This document shows positions 54,018 to 63,581 of a stretch of DNA of 64,000 bases, in pieces; position 1 is the stretch's first letter, and every line of letters starts with the position of its first letter. The DNA is from Panagrolaimus kolymaensis. Lineage: Eukaryota > Nematoda > Chromadorea > Rhabditida > Panagrolaimidae. The DNA is taken from the NCBI GenBank assembly GCA_028622995.1, contig JAJQJQ010000004.1, positions 4,774,001 through 4,838,000 of the forward strand, read 5' to 3'. The notes under the pieces are model-generated. The model saw nothing but the letters and a program-made list of their open reading frames with translations. It did not search any database and had not been told where the DNA came from. Position numbers and translations under genes: made by a program.

Positions 54018-55028
54018 ACTCTCTGGATATCGAGATAAAATAAAGCTAAAACATAAATTTGCTATAAAGCAACAATTTTTGTACGGTTGAGGTTCTTGCC
54101 TCTTAAAAAAACAATGGCAGCAAATATACAAGATGGTGGAATTTTATGTTTCATATCTCGATGCTAACTTAATATCGAGATAAAATAAAGCTAAAACTTA
54201 AATTTGCTATAAAGCAACAATTTTTGTACGGTTGAGGTTCTTGCCTCTTAAAAAAACAATGGCAGCAAATATACAAGATGGTGGAATTTTATGTTTCATC
54301 ACTTGATACTCTCTGGATATCGAGGTAAAATAAAGCTAAAACTTAAATTTGCTATAAAGCAACAATTTTTGTACGGTTGAGGTTATTGCCTCTTAAAAAA
54401 ACAATGGCGGCAAATAAACAAGATGGTGGAATTGAATGTTTCATATCTCGATGCTATCTTGATATCGAGATAAAATTAAACTAAAACTTCAAATTGCTTT
54501 AAAGCAACAATTTTTGGATTTTCGAGGTTCTTGCCTCCGTTAAAACAATGGCACCAAATAAAGAAGTTGGTGGAATTGAATGTTTCATATCTCGATGCTA
54601 TCTTGATATCGAGATAAAATTAAACTAAAACTTCAAATTGCTTTAAAGCAACAATTTTTGGATTTTCGAGGTTCTTGCCTCCGTTAAAACAATGGCACCA
54701 AATAAAGAAGTAGGTGGAATTGAATGTTTCATATCTCGATGCTATCTTGATATCGAGATAAAATTTAACTAAAACTTCAAATTGCTTTAAAGCAACAATT
54801 TTTGGATTTTCGAGGTTCTTGCCTCCGTTAAAACAATGGCACCAAATAAACTTGTTGGTGGAATTGAATGTTTCATATCTCGATGCTATCTTGATATCGA
54901 GATAAAATTAAACTAAAACTTCAAATTGCTTTAAAGCAACAATTTTTGGATTTTCGAGGTTCTTGCCTCCGTTAAAACAATGGCACCAAATAAAGAAGTA
55001 GGTGGAATTGAATGTTTCATATCTCGAT
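54018..55028. repeat. 1011-bp seven-monomer block, first copy
   Basis: It begins inside a B monomer at ACTCTCTGG and ends inside a monomer whose left half is A-type. Landmarks GCTAAC (54163), GAGGTTATTGCC and AAACTTGTTGG (C at 54851) recur exactly 1011 bp later. Its length is 7 x 144 plus 3 because three of the monomers are 145 bp. Confidence 0.85.
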
Positions 55029-55147
55029 ACTCTCTGGATATCGAGATAAAATAAAGCTAAAACTTAAATTTGCTATAAAGCAACAATTTTTGTACGGTTG
55101 AGGTTCTTGCCTCTTAAAAAAACAATGGCAGCAAATATACAAGATGG
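55003..55147 (+). repeat. Hybrid monomer at a duplication junction (CTCGAT joined to ACTCTCTGG)
   Basis: Left of 55026 it reads A-type (CATATCTCG). From 55029 it reads B-type (ACTCTCTGG, AAAGCTAAAAC). The switch falls on the bases AT, or GAT, common to both types, and coincides with the junction between the two 1011-bp copies. Confidence 0.88.
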
Positions 55148-55999
55148 TGGAATTTTATGTTTCATATCTCGATGCTAACTTAATATCGAGATAAAATAAA
55201 GCTAAAACTTAAATTTGCTATAAAGCAACAATTTTTGTACGGTTGAGGTTCTTGCCTCTTAAAAAAACAATGGCAGCAAATATACAAGATGGTGGAATTT
55301 TATGTTTCATCACTTGATACTCTCTGGATATCGAGGTAAAATAAAGCTAAAACTTAAATTTGCTATAAAGCAACAATTTTTGTACGGTTGAGGTTATTGC
55401 CTCTTAAAAAAACAATGGCGGCAAATAAACAAGATGGTGGAATTGAATGTTTCATATCTCGATGCTATCTTGATATCGAGATAAAATTAAACTAAAACTT
55501 CAAATTGCTTTAAAGCAACAATTTTTGGATTTTCGAGGTTCTTGCCTCCGTTAAAACAATGGCACCAAATAAAGAAGTTGGTGGAATTGAATGTTTCATA
55601 TCTCGATGCTATCTTGATATCGAGATAAAATTAAACTAAAACTTCAAATTGCTTTAAAGCAACAATTTTTGGATTTTCGAGGTTCTTGCCTCCGTTAAAA
55701 CAATGGCACCAAATAAAGAAGTAGGTGGAATTGAATGTTTCATATCTCGATGCTATCTTGATATCGAGATAAAATTTAACTAAAACTTCAAATTGCTTTA
55801 AAGCAACAATTTTTGGATTTTCGAGGTTCTTGCCTCCGTTAAAACAATGGCACCAAATAAACTTGTTGGTGGAATTGAATGTTTCATATCTCGATGCTAT
55901 CTTGATATCGAGATAAAATTAAACTAAAACTTCAAATTGCTTTAAAGCAACAATTTTTGGATTTTCGAGGTTCTTGCCTCCGTTAAAACAATGGCACCA
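55029..55999. repeat. 1011-bp block, second copy (match ends near 55999)
   Basis: It repeats 54018-54988 at a constant offset of 1011 bp, including GCTAAC (55174), GAGGTTATTGCC and AAACTTGTTGG (C at 55862). At about 56000 it departs into a CCATATAAAG/GATGG copy where the first block has CCAAATAAAG/GTAGG. It abuts the first block directly. Confidence 0.85.
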
Positions 56000-57311
56000 T
56001 ATAAAGAAGTTGATGGAATTAGGTGTTTCATATCTCGATGCTATCTTGATATCTAGATAAAATTAAACTAAAACTTCAAATTGCTTTAAAGCAACAATTT
56101 TTGGATATTCGAGGTTCTTGCCTCCGTTAAAACAATGGCACCAAATAAACAAGATGGTGGAATTTTATGTTTCATCACTTGATACTCTCTGGATATCGAG
56201 ATAAAATAAAGCTAAAACTTAAATTTGCTATAAAGCAACAATTTTTGTACGGTTGAGGTTCTTGCCTCTTAAAAAAACAATGGCAGCAAATAAACAAGAT
56301 GGTGGAATTTTATGTTTCATCACTTGATACTCTCTGGATATCGAGGTAAAATAAAGCTAAAACTTAAATTTGCTTTAAAGCAACAATTTTTGGATTTTCG
56401 AGGTTCTTGCCTCCGTTAAAACAATGGCAGCAAATAAAGAAGATGGTGGATTTTATTTTTTCTTATCTCGATGCTATCTTGATATCGAGATAAAATTAAA
56501 CTAAAACTTCAAATTGCTTTAAAGCAACAATTTTTGGATTTTCGAGGTTCTTGCCTCCGTTAAAACAATGGCACCATATAAAGAAGTTGATGGAATTAGG
56601 TGTTTCATATCTCGATGCTATCTTGATATCTAGATAAAATTAAACTAAAACTTCAAATTGCTTTAAAGCAACAATTTTTGGATATTCGAGGTTCTTGCCT
56701 CCGTTAAAACAATGGCACCAAATAAACAAGATGGTGGAATTTTATGTTTCATCACTTGATACTCTCTGGATATCGAGGTAAAATAAAGCTAAAACTTAAA
56801 TTTGCTTTAAAGCAAAAATTTTTGGATTTTCGAGGTTCTTGCCTCCGTTAAAACAATGGCAGCAAATAAAGAAGATGGTGGATTTTATTTTTTCTTATCT
56901 CGATGCTATCTTGATATCGGGACAAAATTAAACTAAAACTTCAAATTGCTTTAAAGCAACAATTTTTGGATTTTCGAGGTTCTTGCCTCCGTTAAAACAA
57001 TGGCACCAAATAAAGAAGTTGGTTGAATTGAATGTTTCATATCTCGATGCTCTCATGATATCGTGATAAAATGAAGTTAAAACTTAAATTTGCAATAAAG
57101 CAACAATTTTTGGAAGCACGAGGTTCTTGCCTCTTAAAAAAACAATGGCAGCAAATAAAGAAGATGGTGGAATTTTATGTTTCATCACTTGATACTCACT
57201 GGATATCGAGGTAAAATAAAGCTTAAACTTAAATTTGCTTTAAAGCAACAATTTTTCGATTTTCGAGGTTCTTGCATGCGTTAAAACAATGGCACCAAAT
57301 AAAGAAGTTGG

Positions 57312-58175
57312 TGGAATTGAATTTTTCATATCTCGATGCTATCTTGATATCGAGATAAAATTAAACTAAAACTTCAAATTGCTTTAAAGCAACAATTTTT
57401 GGATTTTCGAGGTTCTTGCCTCCGTTAAAACAATGGCACCAAATAAAGAAGTTGGTGGAATTGAATGTTTCATATCTCGATGCTATCTTGATATCGAGAT
57501 AAAATGAAACTAAAACTTCAAATTGCTTTAAAGCAACAATTTTTGGATTTTCGAGGTTCTTGCCTCCGTTAAAACAATGGCACCAAATAAAGAAGTTGGT
57601 GGAATTGAATGTTTCATATCTCGATGCTATCTTGATATCGAGATAAAATTAAACTAAAACTTCAAACTGCTTTAAAGCAACAATTTTTGGATTTTCGAGG
57701 TTCTTGCCTCCGTTAAAACAATGGCACCAAATAAAGAAGTTGGTGGAATTGAATGTTTCATATCTCGATGCTATCTTGATATCGAGATAAAATTAAACTA
57801 AAACTTCAAATTGCTTTAAAGCAACAATTTTTGGATTTTCGAGGTTCTTGCCTCCGTTAAAACAATGTCACCAAATAAAGAAGTTGGTGGAATTGAATGT
57901 TTCATATCTCGATGCTATCTTGATATCGAGATAAAATTAAACTAAAACTTCAAATTGCTTTAAAGCAACAATTTTTCGATTTTCGAGGTTCTTGCCTCCG
58001 TTAAATAAATGGCACCAAATAAAGAAGTTGGTGGAATTAAATGTTTCATATCTCGATGCTATCTTGATATCGAGATAAAATTAATCTAAAACTTCAAATT
58101 GCTTTAAAGCAACAATTTTTGGAAGCACGAGGTTCTTGCCTCTGATAAAAAAAATGGCACCAAATAAAGAAGTTG
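57312..58175. repeat. Six A-type monomers embedded in the mixed region
   Basis: Starts at 57312, 57456, 57600, 57744, 57888 and 58032, all 144 bp. Variants include ATGAAACT, CAAACTGC and GTCACC joined to AAAGAAG, which is a broken form of the usual GTCACC-AAAGATTTT linkage. The last copy turns C-like on its right side (GGAAGCACGAGG, CTGATAAAA). Confidence 0.82.
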
Positions 58176-58321
58176 GTGGAATTGAATGTTTCATATCTCG
58201 ATGCTATCTTGATATCGAGATAAAAATAAACTAAAACCTCAAATTGCTTTAAAGCAACAATTTTTGGACGGTTGAGGTTCTTGCCTCTTAAAAAAACAAT
58301 GGCAGCAAATAAACAAGATGG

Positions 58322-58755
58322 TGGAATTTTATGTTTCATCACTTGATACTCTCTGGATATCGAGATAAAATAAAGCTAAAACTTAAATTTGCTATAAAGC
58401 AACAATTTTTGGATGGTTGAGGTTCTTGCCTCTTAAAAAAACAATGGCAGCAAATAAACAAGATGGTGGAATTTTATGTTTCATCACTTGATACTCTCTG
58501 GATATCGAGATAAAATAAAGCTAAAACTTAAATTTGCTATAAAGCAACAATTTTTGGACGGTTGAGGTTCTTGCCTCTTAAAAAAACAATGGCAGCAAAT
58601 AAACAAGATGGTGGAATTTTATGTTTCATCACTTGATACTCTCTGGATATCGAGATAAAATAAAGCTAAAACTTAAATTTGCTATAAAGCAACAATTTTT
58701 GGAAGCACGAGGTTCTTGCCTCTGATAAAAAAATGGCACCATATAAAGAAGTTGT
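58322..58755. repeat. Three consecutive B-type monomers
   Basis: Starts at 58322, 58467 and 58612, 145 bp apart. They are nearly pure B: CACTTGATACTCTCTGG, GCTATAAAGC, GGTTGAGG and GGCAGCAAATAAAC. The third turns C-like at its right end (GGAAGCACGAGG, CTGATAAAA). This is a good reference for the B type. The same trio recurs from 62375. Confidence 0.85.
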
Positions 58756-58900
58756 TAGAATTAGGTGTATCATCACATGATACTCTCTGGATATCGAGAT
58801 AAAATGAAGTTAAAACTTAAATTTGCAATAAAGCAACAATTTTTGGAAGCACGAGGTTCTTGCCTCTTAAAAAAACAATGGCAGCAAATAAAGAAGATGG
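58756..58900 (+). repeat. C-type monomer, 145 bp (reference copy)
   Basis: It begins TAGAATTAGGTG after GTTGT and has CATCACATGATACTCTCTGG, AAAATGAAGTTAAAAC, GCAATAAAGC and GGAAGCACGAGG. Similar C starts lie at 59915, 61941, 62230, 62809 and 63823. Its plus strand is open for 60 codons from a GTG; I consider that accidental. Confidence 0.85.
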
Positions 58901-59063
58901 TGGAATTTTATGTTTCATCACTTGATACTCACTGGATATCGAGATAAAATAAAGCTTAAACTTAAATTTGCTATAAAGCAACAATTTTTGGACGGTTGAG
59001 GTTCTTGCCTCTTAAAAAAACAATGGCAGCAAATAAACAAGATGGTGGAATTTTATGTTTCAT

Positions 59064-59643
59064 CACTTGACACTCTCTGGATATCGAGATAAAATAAAGC
59101 TAAAACTTAAATTTGCTATAAAGCAACAATTTTTGGATGGTTGAGGTTCTTGCCTCTTAAAAAAACAATGGCGGCAAATAAACAAGATGGTGGAATTGAA
59201 TGTTTCATATCTCGATGCTATCTTGATATCGAGATAAAAATAAACTAAAACCTCAAATTGCTTTAAAGAAACAATTTTTGGACGGTTGAGGTTCTTGCCT
59301 CTTAAAAAAACAATGGCAGCAAATAAACAAGATGGTGGAATTTTATGTTTCATCACTTGACACTCTCTGGATATCGAGATAAAATAAAGCTAAAACTTAA
59401 ATTTGCTATAAAGCAACAATTTTTGGATGGTTGAGGTTCTTGCCTCTTAAAAAAACAATGGCGGCAAATAAACAAGATGGTGGAATTGAATGTTTCATAT
59501 CTCGATGCTATCTTGATATCGAGATAAAAATAAACTAAAACCTCAAATTGCTTTAAGGCAACAATTTTTGGACGGTTGAGGTTCTTGCCTCTTAAAAAAA
59601 CAATGGCAGCAAATAAACAAGATGGTGGAATTTTATGTTTCAT
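59064..59643. repeat. Tandem 290-bp B/A dimer, two copies
   Basis: CACTTGACACTCTCTGG recurs at 59064, 59354 and 59644, 290 bp apart. Each dimer has one B-left copy and one A-left copy, and GACACT is a private change of GATACT. The dimer recurs at 63117 and 63407. The minus strand of each dimer is open for 97 codons because the stop found in plain A copies has mutated. Confidence 0.85.
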
Positions 59644-60492
59644 CACTTGACACTCTCTGGATATCGAGATAAAATAAAGCTAAAACTTAAATTTGCTATA
59701 AAGCAACAATTTTTGGAAGCACGAGGTTCTTGCCTCTGATAAAAAAAATGGCACCAAATAAAGAAGTTGGTGGAATTGAATGTTTCATATCTCGATGCTA
59801 TCTTGATATCGAGATAAAATTTAACTAAAACTTCAAATTGCTTTAAAGCAACAATTTTTGGAAGCACGAGGTTCTTGCCTCTGATAAAAAAATGGCACCA
59901 TATAGAGAAGTTGTTAGAATTAGGTGTATCATCACATGATACTCTCTGGATATCGAGATAAAATGAAGTTAAAACTTAAATTTGCAATAAAGCAACAATT
60001 TTTGGAAGCACGAGGTTCTTGCCTCTTAAAAAAACAATGGCAGCAAATAAAGAAGATGGTGGAATTTTATGTTTCATCACTTGATACTCTCTGGATATCG
60101 AGATAAAATAAAGCTAAAACTTAAATTTGCTATAAAGCAACAATTTTTGGATGGTTGAGGTTCTTGCCTCTTAAAAAAACAATGGCGGCAAATAAACAAG
60201 ATGGTGGAATTGAATGTTTCATATCTCGATGCTATCTTGATATCGAGATAAAATTAAACTAAAACTTCAAATTGCTTTAAAGCAACAATTTTTGGACGGT
60301 TGAGGTTCTTGCCTCTTAAAAAAACAATGGCAGCAAATAAACAAGATGGTGGAATTTTATGTTTCATCACTTGATACTCTCTGGATATCGAGATAAAATA
60401 AAGCTAAAACTTAAATTTGCTATAAAGCAACAATTTTTGGATGGTTGAGGTTCTTGCCTCTTAAAAAAACAATGGCGGCAAATATACAAGAT

Positions 60493-61160
60493 GGTGGAAT
60501 TGAATGTTTCATATCTCGATGCTATCTTGATATCGAGATAAAATTAATCTAAAGCTTCAAATTGCTTTAAAGCAACAATTTTTGGAAGCACGAGGTTCTT
60601 GCCTCTTAAAAAAACAATGGCAGCAAATAAAGAAGATGGTGGAATTTTATGTTTCATCACTGGATACTCACTGGATATCGAGATAAAATAAAGCTTAAAC
60701 TTAAATTTGCTATAAAGCAACAATTTTTGGACGGTTGAGGTTCTTGCCTCTTAAAAAAACAATGGCAGCAAATAAACAAGATGGTGGAATTTTATGTTTC
60801 ATCACTTGATACTCTCTGGATATCGAGATAAAATAAAGCTAAAACTTAAATTTGCAATAAAGCAACAATTTTTGGAAGCACGAGGTTCTTGCCTCTTAAA
60901 AAAACAATGGCGGCAAATAAACAAGATGGTGGAATTGAATGTTTCATATCTCGATGCTATCTTGATATCGAGATAAAATTAAACTAAAACTTCAAATTGC
61001 TTTAAAGCAACAATTTTTGGATTTTCGAGGTTCTTGCCTCCGTTAAAACAATGACACCAAATAAAGAAGTTGGTGGAATTGAATGTTTCATATCTCGATG
61101 CTATCTTGATATCGAGATAAAATTAAACTAAAACTTCAAATTGCTTTAAAGCAACAATTT
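60493..61160. repeat. 723-bp period duplication, first copy
   Basis: Landmarks TTAATCTAAAGCTTC (60546 and 61269), CACTGGATACTCACTGG (60658 and 61381) and the GACACC copy recur 723 bp apart, five monomers including three of 145 bp. Within the block one segment differs (GCAATAAAGC/GGAAGCACG against GCTATAAAGC/GGACGGTAG), which looks like a patch exchange. Confidence 0.8.
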
Positions 61161-61215
61161 TTGGATTTTCGAGGTTCTTGCCTCCGTTAAAACAATGGCA
61201 CCAAATAAAGAAGTT

Positions 61216-61883
61216 GGTGGAATTGAATGTTTCATATCTCGATGCTATCTTGATATCGAGATAAAATTAATCTAAAGCTTCAAATTGCTTTAAAGCAACA
61301 ATTTTTGGAAGCACGAGGTTCTTGCCTCTTAAAAAAACAATGGCAGCAAATAAAGAAGATGGTGGAATTTTATGTTTCATCACTGGATACTCACTGGATA
61401 TCGAGATAAAATAAAGCTTAAACTTAAATTTGCTATAAAGCAACAATTTTTGGACGGTTGAGGTTCTTGCCTCTTAAAAAAACAATGGCAGCAAATAAAC
61501 AAGATGGTGGAATTTTATGTTTCATCACTTGATACTCTCTGGATATCGAGATAAAATAAAGCTAAAACTTAAATTTGCTATAAAGCAACAATTTTTGGAC
61601 GGTAGAGGTTCTTGCCTCTTAAAAAAACAATGGCGGCAAATAAACAAGATGGTGGAATTGAATGTTTCATATCTCGATGCTATCTTGATATCGAGATAAA
61701 ATTAAACTAAAACTTCAAATTGCTTTAAAGCAACAATTTTTGGATTTTCGAGGTTCTTGCCTCCGTTAAAACAATGACACCAAATAAAGAAGTTGGTGGA
61801 ATTGAATGTTTCATATCTCGATGCTATCTTGATATCGAGATAAAATTAAACTAAAACTTCAAATTGCTTTAAAGCAACAATTT
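61216..61883. repeat. 723-bp period duplication, second copy
   Basis: The counterpart of 60493-61160. The match ends near 61883, where GGATTTTCGAGG in the first copy becomes GGAAGCACGAGG. Confidence 0.8.
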
Positions 61884-62085
61884 TTGGAAGCACGAGGTTC
61901 TTGCCTCTGATAAAAAAATGGCACCAAATAAAGAAGTTGTTAGAATTAGGTGTATCATCACATGATACTCTCTGGATATCGAGATAAAATGAAGTTAAAA
62001 CTTAAATTTGCTATAAAGCAACAATTTTTGGACGGTTGAGGTTCTTGCCTCTTAAAAAAACAATGGCAGCAAATAAACAAGATGG

Positions 62086-62229
62086 TGGAATTTTATGTTT
62101 CATCACTTGATGCTATCTTGATATCGAGATAAAATTAATCTAAAGCTTCAAATTGCTTTAAAGCAACAATTTTTGGAAGCACGAGGTTCTTGCCTCTGAT
62201 AAAAAAATGGCACCAAATAAAGAAGTTGT
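62086..62229 (+). repeat. Hybrid monomer, B-type left and A-type right
   Basis: It reads CATCACTTGAT (B) up to about 62108, then GCTATCTTGATATCG (A) from 62112. The switch falls on the shared GAT, the same place as in the hybrid at 55003 but in the opposite direction. The copy is 144 bp, the A length. Its right part then carries the C-like GGAAGCACGAGG. Confidence 0.85.
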
Positions 62230-62326
62230 TAGAATTAGGTGTATCATCACATGATACTCTCTGGATATCGAGATAAAATGAAGTTAAAACTTAAATTTGC
62301 AATAAAGCAACAATTTTTGGAAGCGC

Positions 62327-63581
62327 GAGGTTCTTGCCTCTTAAAAAAACAATGGCAGCAAATAAACAAGATGGTGGAATTTTATGTTTCATCACTTGAT
62401 ACTCTCTGGATATCGAGATAAAATAAAGCTAAAACTTAAATTTGCTATAAAGCAACAATTTTTGGATGGTTGAGGTTCTTGCCTCTTAAAAAAACAATGG
62501 CAGCAAATAAACAAGATGGTGGAATTTTATGTTTCATCACTTGATACTCTCTGGATATCGAGATAAAATAAAGCTAAAACTTAAATTTGCTATAAAGCAA
62601 CAATTTTTGGACGGTTGAGGTTCTTGCCTCTTAAAAAAACAATGGCAGCAAATAAACAAGATGGTGGAATTTTATGTTTCATCACTTGATACTCTCTGGA
62701 TATCGAGATAAAATAAAGCTAAAACTTAAATTTGCTATAAAGCAACAATTTTTGGAAGCACGAGGTTCTTGCCTCTGATAAAAAAATGGCACCATATAAA
62801 GAAGTTGTTAGAATTAGGTGTATCATCACATGATACTCTCTGGATATCGAGATAAAATGAAGTTAAAACTTAAATTTGCAATAAAGCAACAATTTTTGGA
62901 AGCACGAGGTTCTTGCCTCTTAAAAAAACAATGGCAGCAAATAAAGAAGATGGTGGAATTTTATGTTTCATCACTTGATACTCACTGGATATCGAGATAA
63001 AATAAAGCTTAAACTTAAATTTGCTATAAAGCAACAATTTTTGGACGGTTGAGGTTCTTGCCTCTTAAAAAAACAATGGCAGCAAATAAACAAGATGGTG
63101 GAATTTTATGTTTCATCACTTGACACTCTCTGGATATCGAGATAAAATAAAGCTAAAACTTAAATTTGCTATAAAGCAACAATTTTTGGATGGTTGAGGT
63201 TCTTGCCTCTTAAAAAAACAATGGCGGCAAATAAACAAGATGGTGGAATTGAATGTTTCATATCTCGATGCTATCTTGATATCGAGATAAAAATAAACTA
63301 AAACCTCAAATTGCTTTAAAGCAACAATTTTTGGACGGTTGAGGTTCTTGCCTCTTAAAAAAACAATGGCAGCAAATAAACAAGATGGTGGAATTTTATG
63401 TTTCATCACTTGACACTCTCTGGATATCGAGATAAAATAAAGCTAAAACTTAAATTTGCTATAAAGCAACAATTTTTGGATGGTTGAGGTTCTTGCCTCT
63501 TAAAAAAACAATGGCGGCAAATAAACAAGATGGTGGAATTGAATGTTTCATATCTCGGTGCTATCTTGATATCGAGATAAA
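62327..63581. repeat. Segmental duplication in region IV, right copy (offset 4053 bp)
   Basis: The counterpart of 58274-59528. Left of 62327 the sequence is GGAAGCGCGAGG instead of GGACGGTTGAGG, which fixes the left edge of the match at the shared GAGG. Right of the match a CTCGGTGCTATC copy intervenes, after which homology resumes at offset 3908 (63610 onward against 59702 onward), one 145-bp monomer less. Confidence 0.82.

Larger units (their letters stand above)
52260..57022. repeat. Region III: interleaved A, B and hybrid monomers
   Basis: B-type copies are 145 bp. They carry CACTTGATACTCTCTGG, AAAATAAAGCTAAAAC, GCTATAAAGC, TTTTTGTACGGTTGAGG, CCTCTTAAAAAAAC and GGCAGCAAATATAC. They alternate with A copies and with hybrids whose left half is A and right half is B. 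The length mix (144 and 145) shifts the reading frame between neighbours, so no long open frames form. Two tandem copies of a 1011-bp block lie at 54018-55999. Confidence 0.88.
58274..59528. repeat. Segmental duplication in region IV, left copy (offset 4053 bp)
   Basis: It matches 62327 to about 63581 monomer for monomer at a constant offset of 4053 bp: the B trio, the C copy, the CACTCACTGG copy and the GACACT dimer. One visible difference is AAAGAAACAA near 59269 against AAAGCAACAA. The match stops where ATAAAAATAAAC becomes ATAAAATTAATC. Confidence 0.82.

Noticed and set aside
58260..58310. Hairpin plus A-run (GAGGTTCTTGCCTCTTAAAAAAAC) as a bacterial-type terminator
   Set aside because: The tail is A, not T, on the strand that carries the hairpin in this order; the stem is 4 bp; the context is eukaryotic satellite.
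58765..63000. Plus-strand 60-codon open frames in C- and B-type monomers (58765, 59924, 60794, 61517, 62239, 62818)
   Set aside because: Short, Lys-rich translations of AT-rich repeat; some start with GTG and end at a TAA in the conserved ATATCGAGATAAAA of the next monomer. A by-product of the repeat.
58094..63409. Minus-strand open frames of 74-97 codons in region IV, some with an ATG start
   Set aside because: They are translations of two satellite monomers, present in each copy of the 290-bp dimer. No conserved domain, no flanking gene signals; the frame is lost in neighbours by the 144/145-bp length change.
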